64,000 bases of DNA from Ficedula albicollis. Taxonomy: Eukaryota; Chordata; Aves; Passeriformes; Muscicapidae. A program made the translations under genes and the position numbers. The stretch spans positions 84,512,147-84,576,146 of the forward strand of contig NC_021674.1 of assembly GCF_000247815.1 (NCBI RefSeq), written 5' to 3'. Below the pieces are notes generated by a model that saw only the letters and a list, made by a program, of their open reading frames with translations, was not told where the DNA came from and did not search any database. Shown one piece after another: positions 27,059 to 40,491 of the stretch (within the stretch, counting starts at the first letter, position 1; each line of letters opens with the position of its first letter).

Positions 27059-30000
27059 TTGCATACACTGAGTATGAGGTAGCATTATTTATAAAGATCT
27101 GATATAAATAAGGCTTGAATCAGAGTCATTAAACTTTCCTGAGATAATGAGGATGCTTCCTGGAGGTCTTGGTATTTTGTGCTATGCCCCTTCTTGTTTA
27201 TATTGGCTTCAGCTGATATAAACATAGCCACAGAGATAGTTTACATTAGGCTCAAGTTCAAATAGAAAAGATGGGTTGAAACTTGGAGAAAAACATTTAT
27301 CAGTTCAGCTAAGTACATATCTCTGTTGATCTAGTCAGTAGGTCTCAGTAGTCTTCACTGTCTGTGGCATGATTTCTGGCTAGACAGAAAAGCTGAAGAA
27401 GAAATGGGAAACATAAGGCTGCCCAATGTAATAAAAATGGAGAACAGAAAATTAGCTGCCTAAAGTAGCTGCTTGAATGAAAGCTTCATGTCTGTGAAGG
27501 AGTTGCAGGTACCTGGAGAGAGGAGACAGATACCAGGGATCCCAGAGCAACAAGTTAAGATGGGAAGGGTGAGAGTCATGTAACCTATTTTCAGATGCCA
27601 TGGGCATCTGATTTGAACTCAGCATCATGATCAGTGGAGAGAAGGAAACACTTCTAGGGAGTGATTTGACCAACTGTATTGGCAGGAGAGGAGCTCTGCT
27701 TTAGAAGTGCTTGTTTCTCCTGATAGCACAGGGAGACTGGGTAAGTAATTCAAAAGCATGTTAGTACAGCTGAACCCTAGGGTGACCATAATGTACCTGA
27801 CCTGTGTTATGGGTATCATAATATAATGATGGGGGCTATCACTTGCAGCTCAAATCAAAGGGAGGAAAGAGCCTCCTTAGCCCTCCTTCTGTAGAAATTC
27901 CTCAAGCTTTGCTTGCAAAACCTTTTAAAACTCATAGGTGTTCAGTACCAAATAAATATCAGGGAATTTTCAGCTGCTTTATTGCCATCTCTCCACATAC
28001 CATATAATATATAGTTATCTCAAGCTCATTATGGTTTTGTTTTCCTTCCATTTAATGTAAAGTTCATTGGCTGAGCCCAAAGTCACAAACAGTCACATGA
28101 AGTTTTGTTAGATGAGAGTATCTAATCAGGTTTCTCAGACACACTCCTTGTGTGAAGGGTAATTGTGGGGTTTCTTTTTTGGAAAAAGTATTAAAATTAG
28201 GTATTTCTGTGTAACCACTGTGAGCCTCATGAAGTAGTCTCAGAGCTGTGGGATAAAGTTTAAGCAAAATTTTCATATTACAATACACTGAAAACTTGCA
28301 ATATGAAGTTTGTTAAATTGATGGAACTAGAGAAGTAACAAAAGTTAACCAAGGAAGTGTCATGCTGGTTTTTTTTAACAAATAGTGCATTGCTTTATTA
28401 TGAGGTGTACCACAGAAAGAATCAGCAGCTTTAGAAGCTGTGGGCTGTCCTGGGCATTGTGTATCTCTGTGATTCCATTTTTTGCAAAGGCTGACCTTAT
28501 TTTGTTGGTAGCTGGTAACAGAAGACAAACCTGTTTACGTTCCACAGGAGCTAATGTCATGATTGTGGTGAAGTCAAGAGGAATTTGGGGGGGTTGTTCA
28601 TTAGTGATCTTTCTGGATAACATTTCTGTGCTCCTGCTTTTCCTTCTATTTTTTTCAAACAGTATAGAAGACAAAAATTTGTCTTTGTTTCTAAACTTGT
28701 TCTTCATAAATATAGTTTGCTATACTTGTGCTTATGTTGTTGTTACAAGGAAATTTCATAATATTTATAAAATTCTAATTTGTGAAGACAAGGATGTTGA
28801 AGAATTATTAAAAATATGTCAAACTTATTCTGCTGCCTTCTCTTGAACTTATTTATTCATTGAATAAACCTGAGGTGAGATATGGGACCTCAGAAAATTT
28901 ACACAAAATAATAGAAAGACACTGATATTCAGTTCTATATATGAGTTTGGAGTTTATATGCACCACATATTTTTCACTAGATTTTGTCATTTGTAGAATC
29001 TCTCAAAAGTACAGATCATAGTATTTGTGGAGTATCCTATTTTTCCATGTATTCTTGTCATGTGTCCAGGAAAAAAAATCCAGGATAAAATAAAAGGACA
29101 TGTACTAGCTGGGATTAAATAAAAACCCAGGTATTCAGTGATAACAAAAAAAGAGTGACTAAACAGCCACACAGTATCCTCTAAAGTTCTTCCAGCTTCT
29201 GTCCATGGCCTGAAAACAGTAGTGGAAGAACTTCCCACAGTGCCCCTGTAGATAAATATTTTACTGGTTTTGACGGAGAGAGATCTCAAAGTAAGGGGAA
29301 ACTGCTTCTCACTGGGAAATGAATCCCTTTTTCTTTAGGAAGCAGTGTTTTCCTTGGGGTGACTAGCCTTGCCTGTGTCCTTGCCAGCACAGTGGAAGCT
29401 GTCTCTGTGTAACTTCAAACTCTGGCCATCCTTTGACTTGCCTTTCTAGTTTGCTGCAATCAACTGCAGGTAACTCCCTTATACACAGGGGGAAAAATGT
29501 GTGGTGAGGAGCTGGTGGGGAGCTGCATCCTTTCCTACCACCCTAATAAAACTTCTCATATGATATGTAAATCTCATTCTACATCCATCTGTTTCACCTG
29601 TGCCATCCTGGTGATTTGAGATCAGTAACCTGATTGCCCAGGAGTGCTGCATAGATTACCAACTACATTCAAGTGCAGTGTTTGTCCACTTTGCTTTGTC
29701 CCATCAGTTTTAGGTTTTCCCAGGGTGTGAAGGACCTGTGATGTGCAGCTGTACCCACTCACCACTACTCTGACTCTGTGCTGCTGCCTGGTGCACTCCA
29801 TTATCCCTAAGACTTAACCCAAAAATGCTGATCAGCAAGTGCAAAATGGTTGTTTTCTGTATTTTTTCCACTATTTTTTATACACTTCCTGAAGGAATGT
29901 AGAGAATATTCCTTTGTGGTTTGAGCACAGTGATTAGGCTGATCCTGTGAGTGGCAAGATATACAATGGTTGAATGTGTGGAATCAGATGGAAAGCAAGC

Positions 30001-30281
30001 ACTCTGGCTGCCCTTCACCTCTACTGTACATGGAGATGGGCTGCCCATTCCTTTCTGTTGCTTGCTTCAAAAAAACTGTTTTGAAGACAAAATATTTGTA
30101 CAATATTTTGGCCTGTAAGACATGAATGGTGCGTTCAGATGCATTTCAGCTTCTGGAGTTAAAGTCTTTCCATCAGGCCTGAGGAAACCTAAGGTTTTTA
30201 TAGTAATCAGTGTTCACAGGCAGCTACTTCCTAAAATGTAAATGGTTAACTGGCTTCTGTTATCAGTACAGGAAGCTAGTT

Positions 30282-30329
30282 AAAATCCCTTACTAATTTA
30301 CTTTAAAAATCCCTTACTAATTTACTTTA
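30282..30329. repeat. Tandem duplication, about 24-bp unit
   Basis: AAAATCCCTTACTAATTTAC plus a short tail is repeated twice in a row. Confidence 0.9.
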
Positions 30330-30436
30330 TTATTTCTCGTCATATTTCTCATCTGATATTACAATAATCTGTGCTTTAATGATTGTTGAAGTTTATTTAA
30401 ATGTTTGAAGGCAGATTGCTTTGTTATGTTATGTTA

Positions 30437-30457
30437 TCTTCATATATATATATATGA
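30437..30457. repeat. Short TA microsatellite
   Basis: A CATATATATATATATG-type run that is self-complementary. Confidence 0.85.
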
Positions 30458-32224
30458 AAAAATAACAAATCCCCTTGTTTGCAGCTCAGATTCTATATTG
30501 GTGGCCTCCTCTTGCTCTATGTGATGCCTCCTATTTTTTTAATGAATTGTAGAAGTAAACCTCAATGCAGGTGAAGGTTTGAAACTCACACTCCTATAAA
30601 AAGTGTTTGTTAATCTTGGATTTGAAGAGACTTACATTTCACAGTGTGTGCCAGCTGGCAGTGTAAGCCAAACTGATTGCACAAAACAGTTGTTTATGTC
30701 TAGTTAAGTTCTTAGACTGCCCTCATCACTGAAACTTCTGCACTCCTGCTAAAATATTTTGGGTGCACTCAACTGCCCTTCCTACGATTTCTTTTCTTGT
30801 TTGCATTGGGACACTTTTCTGTTTTCTTCCCTCTCCTGGTTAAATTATTTATTAGTCTGTATTTGAAGAGCCTTTTTCCTCTTATTTGTCAGCCTATTGC
30901 TTAATAGAGAAGTTGCAATTCCTACTAAAATTAACAGTGAAGGATTCAGAGCCCTTCTGCATCAAATTTTTGTCCTTCTTTGATTAGTAAGCAATTCTGG
31001 GCTTTACTTTTTTTGTTAGTTCTGTAAGAACAATACAGCAATATGTGACAAACCAGCCATATCTTTCAGCTACAGCATAATTAATATTTTCTTTGGGTGC
31101 TCAGATTTTGCTTCAGTACTTTTTTAACCTCTGTTGAGAATGATTTATTTTACTTGTTTTGCAGTGTTTTACTGACTTGTCTTGATCTTAGCTTAAAGTG
31201 GTCACGTTGTTCTACTCTGTTTAATTCCCAACTATGTCACTATGGTCTGGAGACTAGCAGGTTATTTTTCTAGTTGTTTTCTGAAGGGTAAACTGTCCCT
31301 AAAGGAGTCTTAGTGATGATGCCTAGGAGATTTGTTATTTGGTGCAGGTTTTTTTATACCCAAAACTATCATAGATGCAGCACTAATAAAAAGCAATGCA
31401 GAAGCACTTAGTGGATGATCTGGAGGTCATCCTTCTGACAGATACACAGAAGAATAGTTTGAGATGCCTAAGTGTATTCTTGAGTTTCTAGAATGATTTA
31501 CTTAGACCTCAGGGAGAAAGAAAATCTGCTTAATATGAAAGAGTTGTGGGAAGAACATGACAAAATAAAGTAAGCCTCAATTTTTAGTGTTATATATGTG
31601 GGAGGGAAGCACAAAATACTCAAAAATCTTGGCCTCCCACATTCTGTAAAGGAGGAATGTGGGGGTAATATTTGCCAAAAAGAGATCTGGTTTTGGTTAA
31701 AGAAATCTTAGACTTAAGGTGGATTCTAGGGATAATACAACAGAAGTAGCATAAAGTGCATCAGCTCTGAATATGAACTGAATTGCATGTTTTCTCAGTA
31801 TCACTGAAATGTGTAGTTGAAAAGATTCTTTGGACTTTTCTTAGGTAGTTGAACTCTGGCTTCTGAAGTTAAACTTCTGAAATTTCTAGGAAAACCCCCA
31901 AAGAACTATCTGTCTATTTCACTTTCTTGTGAAGCCTGTATTTTATTTACTTCTTAAAAATGCATTACATAAAATAACACATGAGAAATACTACTAAACA
32001 CATTAATGAAAAAACCCAAATCATTACTCTGAGAAAAATATAAAATGTGGAATTGTGCTGCAGGCTAGATTATTATCAGATTACTTTTACTCTCCTAAAA
32101 TGAGTGTTCAGTCATTTCCTCTCAATGTCTGATGTTGATTTACTACAGAGGAAGCACAACCAAGCAGCTCAGACTGTGTACCTAATTCGTGGCTGATTTA
32201 GGGAAGATCTGCTCTGGGGTGCTG

Positions 32225-32382
32225 TTCATTTGCTGTGCTGACTCCATCTTTGGAGATGCTCAGAAGCTGTCTGGACATGGTGCTAGGCATCCTGCTCTAG
32301 GTCACCCTGTTTTAGCAGAAGAATTGGATGAGATGACCTCCAGAGGTTCTTCTGAATCTCTGTTGTCTGTTTCTGTGACATC
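32225..32382 (+). mobile_element. CR1 LINE, 3' end, sense orientation
   Basis: The sequence follows the avian CR1 3' consensus in order: TTTGGAGATGCTCAGAAGCT, CTGTCTGGACATGGTGCTAG, CATCCTGCTCTAGGTCACCC, TTGGATGAGATGACCTCCAG, and AGGTTCTTCTGAATCTCTG in place of the usual CCCTTCCAACC tail. A degraded TTCTGTGACA remains at the end in place of the ATTCTATG octamer repeats. 5' truncation is typical for the family. The 70-codon ORF that covers it is not a functional frame. Divergence suggests a moderately old copy. Confidence 0.85.
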
Positions 32383-32796
32383 TGGCCAAAAAAAATTTTA
32401 AAAAGACATTGTAAGTAATACGTTAATTTGTAATGAGAAAGGTGGCCTAATAGAATGAATATTATGATATATTTTCCTTGCAAATTTCCTATCTTTGGAT
32501 TCTTTGCTAAGCAGTCTTAGTGCTGTTATGCTTTTGATTGCTGCAAGTGGAGATCCTCAGGAACTGACTGAATGTAGGTCTGCTCAAATTAGTCAGGTAA
32601 TGAAAAAGAAGGACATTTATATGGCTGTCAGTGTGATGCTTACTTTTGACTCAGTAAATTCCTTGTTGAGGTTCCTCGTTGAGGTTCCTCATACCCTGAA
32701 AGGCAGTAGTTTAGAGGATGAGGACTGTTTAAGGTACTTGGTTTGTTTCCCTTTCCTTTTTTAGGAAGAGATGCCTTATGAGGAAGCCTTCTGCAG
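32383..32796. other. Non-coding stretch with a 15-bp duplication
   Basis: The only structure seen is GTTGAGGTTCCTC repeated in tandem near 32663-32690. The 89-codon ORF has no domain. Confidence 0.5.
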
Positions 32797-32878
32797 TGTT
32801 CTTGTTATTGTAGGTTCAGTTTCCTCTGTATCCCTTCTGTTCTTGTTATTGTAGGTTCAGTTTCCTCTGTCGCCCTTC
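32797..32878. repeat. Tandem duplication, 41-bp unit
   Basis: Copies at 32797-32837 and 32838-32878 start TGTTCTTGTTATTGTAGG. They differ at the end by TATCCC against TCGCCC. Confidence 0.93.
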
Positions 32879-34389
32879 TCTTGATTTCTTCATTGTGCAG
32901 TAAAACATTTCCCTGTTGCCTATGGATTCCTCATCTCATCTCCTATCACCATTTTTGTTTCTCTAAAAAATTGGATTCTAATTACAAGGACTAAGGGGTC
33001 TCAGGTAGTTTCTTCTAACTTGGGTTTTCATCTAAGTAATTTGTAAGTAGAAAGGTATTGGACACTAGTCTGTACTGAGATTATCAGACATTCGTTGCAG
33101 TTTTTGGTTCAGATAGATTTCCTAAGCATTTGCATAGGCTCCACATACAAAGAAAGGGCTTTAGATTTATTAGTTTGCTCTTTGTGAACATGTGGTTTAA
33201 GTAAGTCACATATGATGGGTGATGTTCCAGCATAGTGCTTCACAGTCAGAATGAAGGTGGCAGATTTTATATTCAGTCCAAACATGTTCTAGTTCAAACT
33301 TTTTCTGTAATTCCAACTGCTGACTTACTGGTAATAATAGGAGTAGCATTTGAGGATTTTTTCACAGCGGATGTTTTCCAACAGATATGGTTTAAAAATA
33401 GAAATCCTTCTGCTGTTTCCAAAATCAAATCAAAACAGAAGTATTTTTATAGTTTTAGTGCCAAAATATACAGAAAGTTTGTGTGCTAGTATGGGCAAAA
33501 CTGACTCTAAAGCAATAAAACCTTCTTTCCTCCCAAATTTCCTATTTGCACCTGCACTTGTTACTATTAATATTTTGTTATCTATATTATCCAGCCCTTT
33601 CAACAGTCAATAAAAAAAGCAAAATTAGTCTCTCCTAACCTTCCCCAGTAAACTCTGTGCTTAGGGAACTGTTCTAAACAGCACTGCTTAAAAACAAGTC
33701 CTTTTCGTCTATCACTGGCAAACAATGTCTCTTCATATGCAAGTTACTGGAACACCAATTAAACTGAGCCCTCTTCATTATTGTTCACCACATTTTAAAT
33801 AATGGACAGTAGAAAGCAGATTTCTCTTCCCCACATCTGTGAAAGTAAAACCAGAAAATGTAAATTGTGTCTAATAAGCTGTTTTACATATATCCTCTAT
33901 TTCTTTGCAATGAAAATGGCATGTGTTTGATACTTCATGGAGATTAAAATCTTGAATTTCAAAACTCTGTCTCTGACCCCTTGCACAAATTTGTGCCTGA
34001 ATCTAAACACCTTATCCCTTCCCTCTTGTTCTCCTGCTCAATTGCACACAAATTATTCATTCCAATGCTGTGGCTGTCTCTGAGAGGTGTTTGTGTACTG
34101 TTTGGTCATGGGACTGGAAACATCTCTTCATGAAAAAGTTAGTTGGACTGTTATTTACATCTGGAATACATCTATGGTTTATCTCTGGGGCATCTTGTCC
34201 TGAGGCTTCCAGGGAGACAAGACTGGGAAAGACCACTTCTTCCTAGCCTAGTTGTTCCTGGAGAGAGGACTCTGGGCAGGTACCTATTTTTAAACTATTG
34301 GGGTGCTTATACATGTTTTAGCCACTTTTTCTCCACGGCAGTTCAAGTCCTACAGATCCACACATAAGGTAATAACGAGTTTAGGCTCC
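32879..34389. other. Non-coding stretch
   Basis: AT-rich, no recognised gene or repeat. The overlapping frames at 33235-33613 are chance ORFs. Confidence 0.5.
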
Positions 34390-34908
34390 TGTCAGTAAAA
34401 TCTGGAGAAGTACTAACGATATGAGTGTTGGCTTGCAATGTCTTAATTGCAGTAGGATGTAACCAGTCTGAACTTGTACTGAGCTGCTGCCTGGAAAGGC
34501 TGACTTGGCACTGAGACTGGACAGGGCAAAAGGAATAAAATAGATATTTATTGAAAGGATACACCTTGGGCAGTGCAAGAGCCCAGCTGGGGCTACACCC
34601 AAATCAAATCCAAGATGGATCCTGGTCGCTAGTCTTTACACTTTTATAAGTTTTGGTTCATCTACATGTTGGGGTCAATTATCCAACCACAGCCCCAGGC
34701 TATGAAGTCCTCCTGGCTTGCCCCCTTTCCCTCACTGTTGTTTATTCTTTTTGGGTACCAGTTGTCCTTGATTCTCCAAATAAAAAGGAATTGTTTTGTG
34801 TAACTACCCTGTGAAGAGAACTTATTACCACCTAATATGAAGTTTCAGAGTTACACACTAAGCAGCAGAGATTCTGAAAAATATAGAAGCTAAAACCCAA
34901 GGTGTCAG
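34390..34908 (-). mobile_element. Endogenous retrovirus LTR, minus orientation (borders approximate)
   Basis: On the minus strand the order of LTR parts is correct: a possible start TGACACCTTGGGTTTTAGC (complement of the right end), a TATA box (CTTATAAAAG, complement of about 34638-34649), then a poly-A signal (CAATAAATATC, complement of about 34547-34557). The plus strand carries TTGGTTCATCTACATGTTGG and AATAAAAAGGAATTG segments that I recall from a common passerine LTR. I could not find a target-site duplication for the borders given, so the ends may be off by tens of bases. No retroviral coding region adjoins it, so it looks like a solo LTR. Confidence 0.6.
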
Positions 34909-36739
34909 AACCATGTAAATGGCACTGAGTGGATGATAGAAGCCAGTGTCTAATAGGAAATACAGCTGCAATCTGGGGATGTGCAATGGAAGAATCCTCC
35001 CCCTAGTCCACAGAAAGCCAAGAAAGGAAGCAAGGGATGGTGCAGAACTGGTGAAAAGAACAGAACCCCTGTGCCCATCCTTTCCTAGGATCTGCTATGA
35101 GCTAACCCTGATGCAGAGATAGGTGGCACTGTGTTCTTGGGGATGGCAGACCAGAGCTTCACATCCACTTCTGCACCACGCTGTTTCCAAGGACAGAGCT
35201 GCCCTCCTTGAGGAGCCAGCCCTTAGGTGTCACAGCTTTAATAATGAATTCAGCTGATCTGTTTTGTTTGGAGAAAATACTCTTTGCTTGTGGTTTATGT
35301 GTTTACTGTATAATGTTCTTAGTTTACAAACACTGTCGTGTTTCACCTCAGAGTTCTTCATTTTACCTGAAAATTATTAATTTCTATGGGACAGGGGGCC
35401 TGGTAAAGAGATTTCCTCTTCAGGGTTGTTAATAACCACAGGAACTTATTTAGAATTGAACAAATTGAGAGAGGTTGAAGGCCACTGACTAACCATCATG
35501 GTGAAGGAGCTCAAGTCAGCCAACTTCAAACTGGAAATAGATTGCAAAGGTTGGGATTGCTTGAAGCAGGAAGTGTAATTTACTCTTGGACTGCATTATA
35601 TATTGCTGTGGCAAATTATCCATGTTTGATTTATGTAATCTTTATCAAAGACATGCTTTAATTCACTGCAACTTGCTGTTTTGCATGAGGAAAATTCCAC
35701 AATCTTTCCTGTGTAGGAGGCTGTATTAGATTATGAAAATAGTTTATTCTGGCCTTAAAAGCAAATAATCCATTTTCAGCTCATTTTTATCTTAGTTTTT
35801 GAGCAAGTTGCATACCACTCCTGGGGTGTGGCAGTGAAGCTAATAAGATGATTTACTCCATTTCCAGAGGTCTGATTTGACTCTTTCCTACAGACTGGTG
35901 CTTCCTATTGTCTCCATTAGACCCAAGTGTAGTGAGATCCAGGTTCAGGGGCTTTGGATTCAGAAATGTCCAAACATGATTCTAAAGTTATCACTATCTT
36001 TTCTGTCATTTTTTTGTAGACAAGGTTGTGCCTAAGTCCAGTGGGCTATCTGATGTTCTGGATTTGGCTGTGTATCTGACTGCTCCATATTTGATCTACA
36101 CCTCTTTTCACTTGAAGACACCTTATGGGATGTCAATATTTTTCTTTGCACAATGAAAAATAAATATAAAATAACTGAAGTGGGCATGCCTTTTAATATA
36201 TTTTTTTATTAAGATTGCAACTCCTAAAAAAGCAAAAAATGTTTCTTGAAGACAGTGTATAGATCAAGACAGCATATGAAGAATTGAAATAAAAGACGCT
36301 CTGGTTTTATTTCATTGATAAAGCATGCAAAACTATTCAAGAAAATACTACAACATTCCAAGTGTTCCTGGAGGTTTGTGATTGTGGTGGGGATATTTGG
36401 CAGGATTATAAAATAGACAACTAAACTAAATCTATGAACTAAATGCAGAAATATGTTTCTTTCTTTGGCTATAAAAAATCAGGTGCTGAGATGAAAATAT
36501 AGCAGACCTAGGATCTAAAAAGCAGTGTCAGTTTTTATAAGGTGGCAATAGTATCTGAAAAATTTTAAAAATCAATACCTATTCCAAAAATTCCCAAAAT
36601 ACAGATTAGAGGGGGTGCAGTCAAGATCTTATTAATCAAAATATGATTCAACACCCTCCCTTCCAACAAACTGTAAGGAAGTACAAGTTATACTGTAAAG
36701 CAAAAACAAAGCTAAAAACAGTAGCATAGTCTAAAATAA
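34909..36739. other. Non-coding stretch
   Basis: No gene or repeat recognised; AT-rich. Confidence 0.5.
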
Positions 36740-36862
36740 TAGAGATTTATGGAAGTGAGCAATAACTATGAAAGCAGGTTATCACAAAACTGTGGTGCGT
36801 TTATAGAGATTTATGGAAGTGAGCAATAACTATGGAAGCAGGTTATCACAAAACTGTGGTGC
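36740..36862. repeat. Tandem duplication, about 64-bp unit
   Basis: Copies at 36740-36803 and 36804-36862 start TAGAGATTTATGGAAGTGAG. There is one base change (CTATGAAAG against CTATGGAAG), and they diverge only at the outer edge. Confidence 0.94.
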
Positions 36863-38969
36863 ACTACCTTTCAAGCAAATGAAGAAATAATTTGTTAGGA
36901 ACTAAAATATTGATTACATACTTCAATGCATTTTAAGGAGCAGTTTAATGAAGAACTCAGAGTGGTTGCCCACACAGAATTATACATATACTAGAGCCCT
37001 TCAGGACATACAGTTAAGAAACTCTAAGTCTATTCACATAAATTTGTTTTCAGTATATTGGTCCAGTCAAGGCTGATGTAAAAGATTTGAAAAGGACAAA
37101 GGCAGCAAGCTGTATCTCTGAATGCCTCTAAGACTAAGAGAATGAGATACACTTGTACATCAAAGTTATGGATGGCTGAGAGAAAAATTACATAGTAATA
37201 CTATTGCATATGTTCCAGAAAAATCTTATTTACAGGCATACATTTTAAGGTCAAGAGAAACTGGTAAGGTCAGAAGAAGACATCTGTTTTGATCTTCTCT
37301 ATAAAAAACCATAGATTTTCTGCTAGTAATTTCTGCCTCAAGCCTGGAATTTCTCTACAACAGTTCATATCATAAAAAATTTTCTTTAATTTTCTAGCAA
37401 TGTAAGTACAAAGATATATGACTGTGTGAACAGTGACAGTCATCTGTTTTTGTGATTAACATTATCTTTGAAAATGGCAACAGATCCTGCTGCTGCTCTT
37501 TTTCTCTCTCTAGTGCCACATTTTGTTCCCCTTTTTTGCATTGTTGTGGCCTTTGGTGGTTTGGTTGAAATAATACTGAGATATTTGTCTTCCATTACAA
37601 ATTTTCTTAGAATTATTTACTTTGGGTTGCACTATTTTCGTGACTTGCTAAGAGGTAACATAATTATCAGAAATTATAAGGCAGCTGCTTTTTAGACTTA
37701 GTTGGAGGATGTTGCTAAGACTTTGGATCATGCTCTTTATTAACATTAGGACCTAATGTAGGATGCCAAACTAAAAAGTCTCTTTCATTGTTTTGCTCTT
37801 CCTTTTATTCCCCACCCTCCACAACCTGTCTATTTATAATTATGTTTTTCCGTTATTCAGTAGGGGAAAAACTTAGATGAGAACCATTTGCATATTGCAC
37901 AAAGTAAAAAACTACACTTCCAGTATTGCTGATATATTGCACCCTTTCCCATACAGTCTTTATATTTTCTGTGACTCACTTGTAGAACCTAATCTATTCT
38001 ATTTTGCCTAAATTTTTTTCTGAAATTCTCCTGGTGTTAGAGGCTTATATCTATGGTGCACAGCTGGGGAGTGAGTTTGCAAGTGTGTAAGAATAAGCAC
38101 ACTTACACCAGCAGGTCACTATTGAAACCCACCCACAAGGGCTGGAAGCAGAGAATGCCTCCTAAGAAGTTGTATTGTTTTCCACTCAGTGAATGTGCCA
38201 GTAACTAATGGGAGAGAAATGTTGAGAGTTGTTTGGTTTTTTCTGAGATCTATAAGCCAAGTTAATTGTTTTGTTTGCCTGATTTATTATACTTGAATGA
38301 ATAACATACTGCTAATAGTGCACTTTGAGCAAGAAGTTAAAGCCAGAATAGTCAGAAAGTTACTCATCTGGTTGGAGCACCTAAATTTTATATGAGGGAA
38401 CTAAGTTAGAGATTCCTTTTAGAGTGTGGATATCTGTATCTCACTTCAGTTCCAAGTGGAAGCATATATCAGCAAACTTTATGCCAATATATTTTGTGTC
38501 TCTAAAATAATTTTCCATATAACCTTTTCTGAAAAGCAGAAGTTTTCCCATTTTTTATACATTCTAACTTTTCTTTCCAAGTAAAATATTGAAATGCAAA
38601 TGGAAATTAGTGATTATTGCTTGGTCTCCAAAACAAAATATATTTGACATGATGGAAGCGTTTGGGGCTTTCATAAATGTGTCATCAATGTCTAAATATC
38701 AGTTACTTGACATAATACCTAATATTTACTTCATTTTGTCTTTATGAGCAACTTGGGAATGAAAATATGTTTTCATTGTTCCTTGCTTGTTTAGATAATG
38801 ACACAGATCAAGCAGAAGTCATTCCAGAGACAGGGTTAGAGCACCAGGCTACAGCTAATCCCACAGCTGCTTCCCATAAGGGCTTGTACTCACCCTCTGG
38901 TGTCTCATATCCCTGTGGCCAATTATGTTCCTGCATGTTGAACTTGCCACAGTGTGATACCTTTTCACT
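36863..38969. other. Non-coding stretch
   Basis: AT-rich. The 75-codon ORF at 37468-37695 encodes a hydrophobic string but has no recognised family. Confidence 0.5.
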
Positions 38970-38973
38970 CCCC

Positions 38974-39070
38974 ATCCCACTGCTTGCACAGAGACCCAGC
39001 ATCACTGCAGGGTACTGTTATGACCTGTCCCCACTGCTTGCACAGAGACCCAGCATCACTGTTATGACCT
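38974..39070. repeat. Tandem duplication with deletion, unit 42-53 bp
   Basis: CCCACTGCTTGCACAGAGAC and the following bases occur twice. The first copy has about 11 extra bases (GCAGGGTACTG region) before TGTTATGACCTGT. Confidence 0.88.
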
Positions 39071-40255
39071 GTATGAATCTTGTTTTGCTCTGTAAGGTTG
39101 GTGTGTCCTCATATATAAATGTCAACAAGCAAATTATTTAGCATCATTTTACTTTTTTTCTTTCCTGTCTTCTTTCTTCCCTGCCTCTTCATCCAACCCT
39201 AGATCAATATCACAAATCATCACTAGAAAAAAGCTTTCCAAAGGAGGCTCTTTCTGCATTAAACTCTGAAGTGCTGCTCAGATGAGCACAGAGTTTTTTG
39301 GGTAGGGAATTTTCCTTGCCAGAGACATTTACAGAGGCTGCCATGAGGTGGTAGAACCTTATTCCAGATCTGAAACATCTTTGAGTCTTGGTATCATGAC
39401 AGTTTGTGGACTGAAAGCTGTCCAGTGTTACTGCCGGTCTGTTGATTGAGAGACTTATGGCTTAGAATTAGGAGCAGTAATTAGATCCAGAAGCAAGCGT
39501 GGATACATCAGAATACACACAGCCCCAAAATAAAGTGTTCCTAATACTCCTGTCAAACCAACTGTGATTTGTGCGGCTTTCCTTTTCTTCAGTGAGAGAC
39601 AGTGTAGGAATAACTGCAGGAAGCTCTTGGTCTGGGAGAAAAAGGTTGTCTTTGGAATAAATATCACAGTGAAAACTTTCCACTCTAAGCCTTTCATTAA
39701 TTTCTCCATGTCATCTTAGTATATTTAAACTCTAAGAAATTATGCTGCAAAAAGTTCTTCCCACGTGTAATTTTTCCTCAAGTGAAGTGCATACCTTTCA
39801 AATTATAAACTTCCTACATGTCCTAGGAAAATTCTCACTGTATAAATAATTGAACTCATCTGCAGTGAACACAAGTATCCCTTCTCTAGCAGTCTAAAAT
39901 ATATGCCTAAACACACATCTTGTACTTAGTGCTTTAAATAGTAATTACTCCTGTGAAGTCACTGGAAGCCCTTAAAAGGGTTTGACAGTTTCCCCACAAT
40001 CTTTCAGTGAATGTAGTAGCTGGGCTGTGCAGTGCAACATCCACTGATAATTCAGCAGCTGAGGAACTCAGCAAAGCCTGCTCCAAACTTCTCAGCTGTT
40101 GACAGGCTTGACTTGCTGAGAACACTGGTTAAATATAGCACAAGCGAGCTGAGCTCAACAAAGTCATTGCTGTAACACTGTGTGAAGAGACCAGAAGAGG
40201 GGAAATACAATCTGAGAACTAAACTGCCAAAGCCTAACACCACCTAGCAACAGTT
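39071..40255. other. Non-coding stretch
   Basis: No gene or element recognised. The minus-strand ORFs at 39455-39709 overlap in two frames and lack domains. Confidence 0.5.
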
Positions 40256-40491
40256 GAAAAAACTTTTAAACAAAAGTCTGGGTGAGACACAGACAGAGTA
40301 TACCTCCTACTTCTCCTGCCTGGGATTTCTGCGAGAAGCAGCTGCGACACAGACAGAGTATACCTCCTACTTCTCCTGTCTGGGATTTCTGCGAGAAGCA
40401 GCTCCAAAAACTTTTAAACAAAAGTCTGGGTGAGACACAGACAGAGTATACCTCCTACTTCTCCTGCCTGGGATTTCTGCGAGAAGCAGCT
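40256..40491. repeat. Triple tandem repeat: full, partial, full copy (about 88/60/88 bp)
   Basis: A full unit at 40256-40343 (starting AAAAACTTTTAAACAAAAG, ending GCGAGAAGCAGCT) is followed by a copy lacking the first 28 bases or so (40344-40403) and then a second full unit (40404-40491). The only change seen is TGCC to TGTC in the middle copy. The repeated residues in overlapping plus-strand ORFs come from this and are not a protein repeat domain. Confidence 0.94.

Larger units (their letters stand above)
27060..32224. other. Non-coding stretch, 5.2 kb
   Basis: No gene or mobile element recognised apart from short repeats listed separately. Opposing ORFs of 153 (plus, 28385-28846) and 110 (minus, 28375-28707) codons overlap without any domain I know. 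A frame of that size is about what chance gives once in 64 kb of such AT-rich DNA. Confidence 0.45.

Noticed and set aside
28375..28846. Opposing ORFs of 153 and 110 codons
   Set aside because: Length is near the chance maximum for 64 kb of AT-rich DNA. There is no domain, and the two frames overlap on opposite strands.
31412..31440. Possible CR1 3' end resembling GGATGATCTGGAGGTCATCC
   Set aside because: The match is about 25 bases only, with no supporting sequence on either side.
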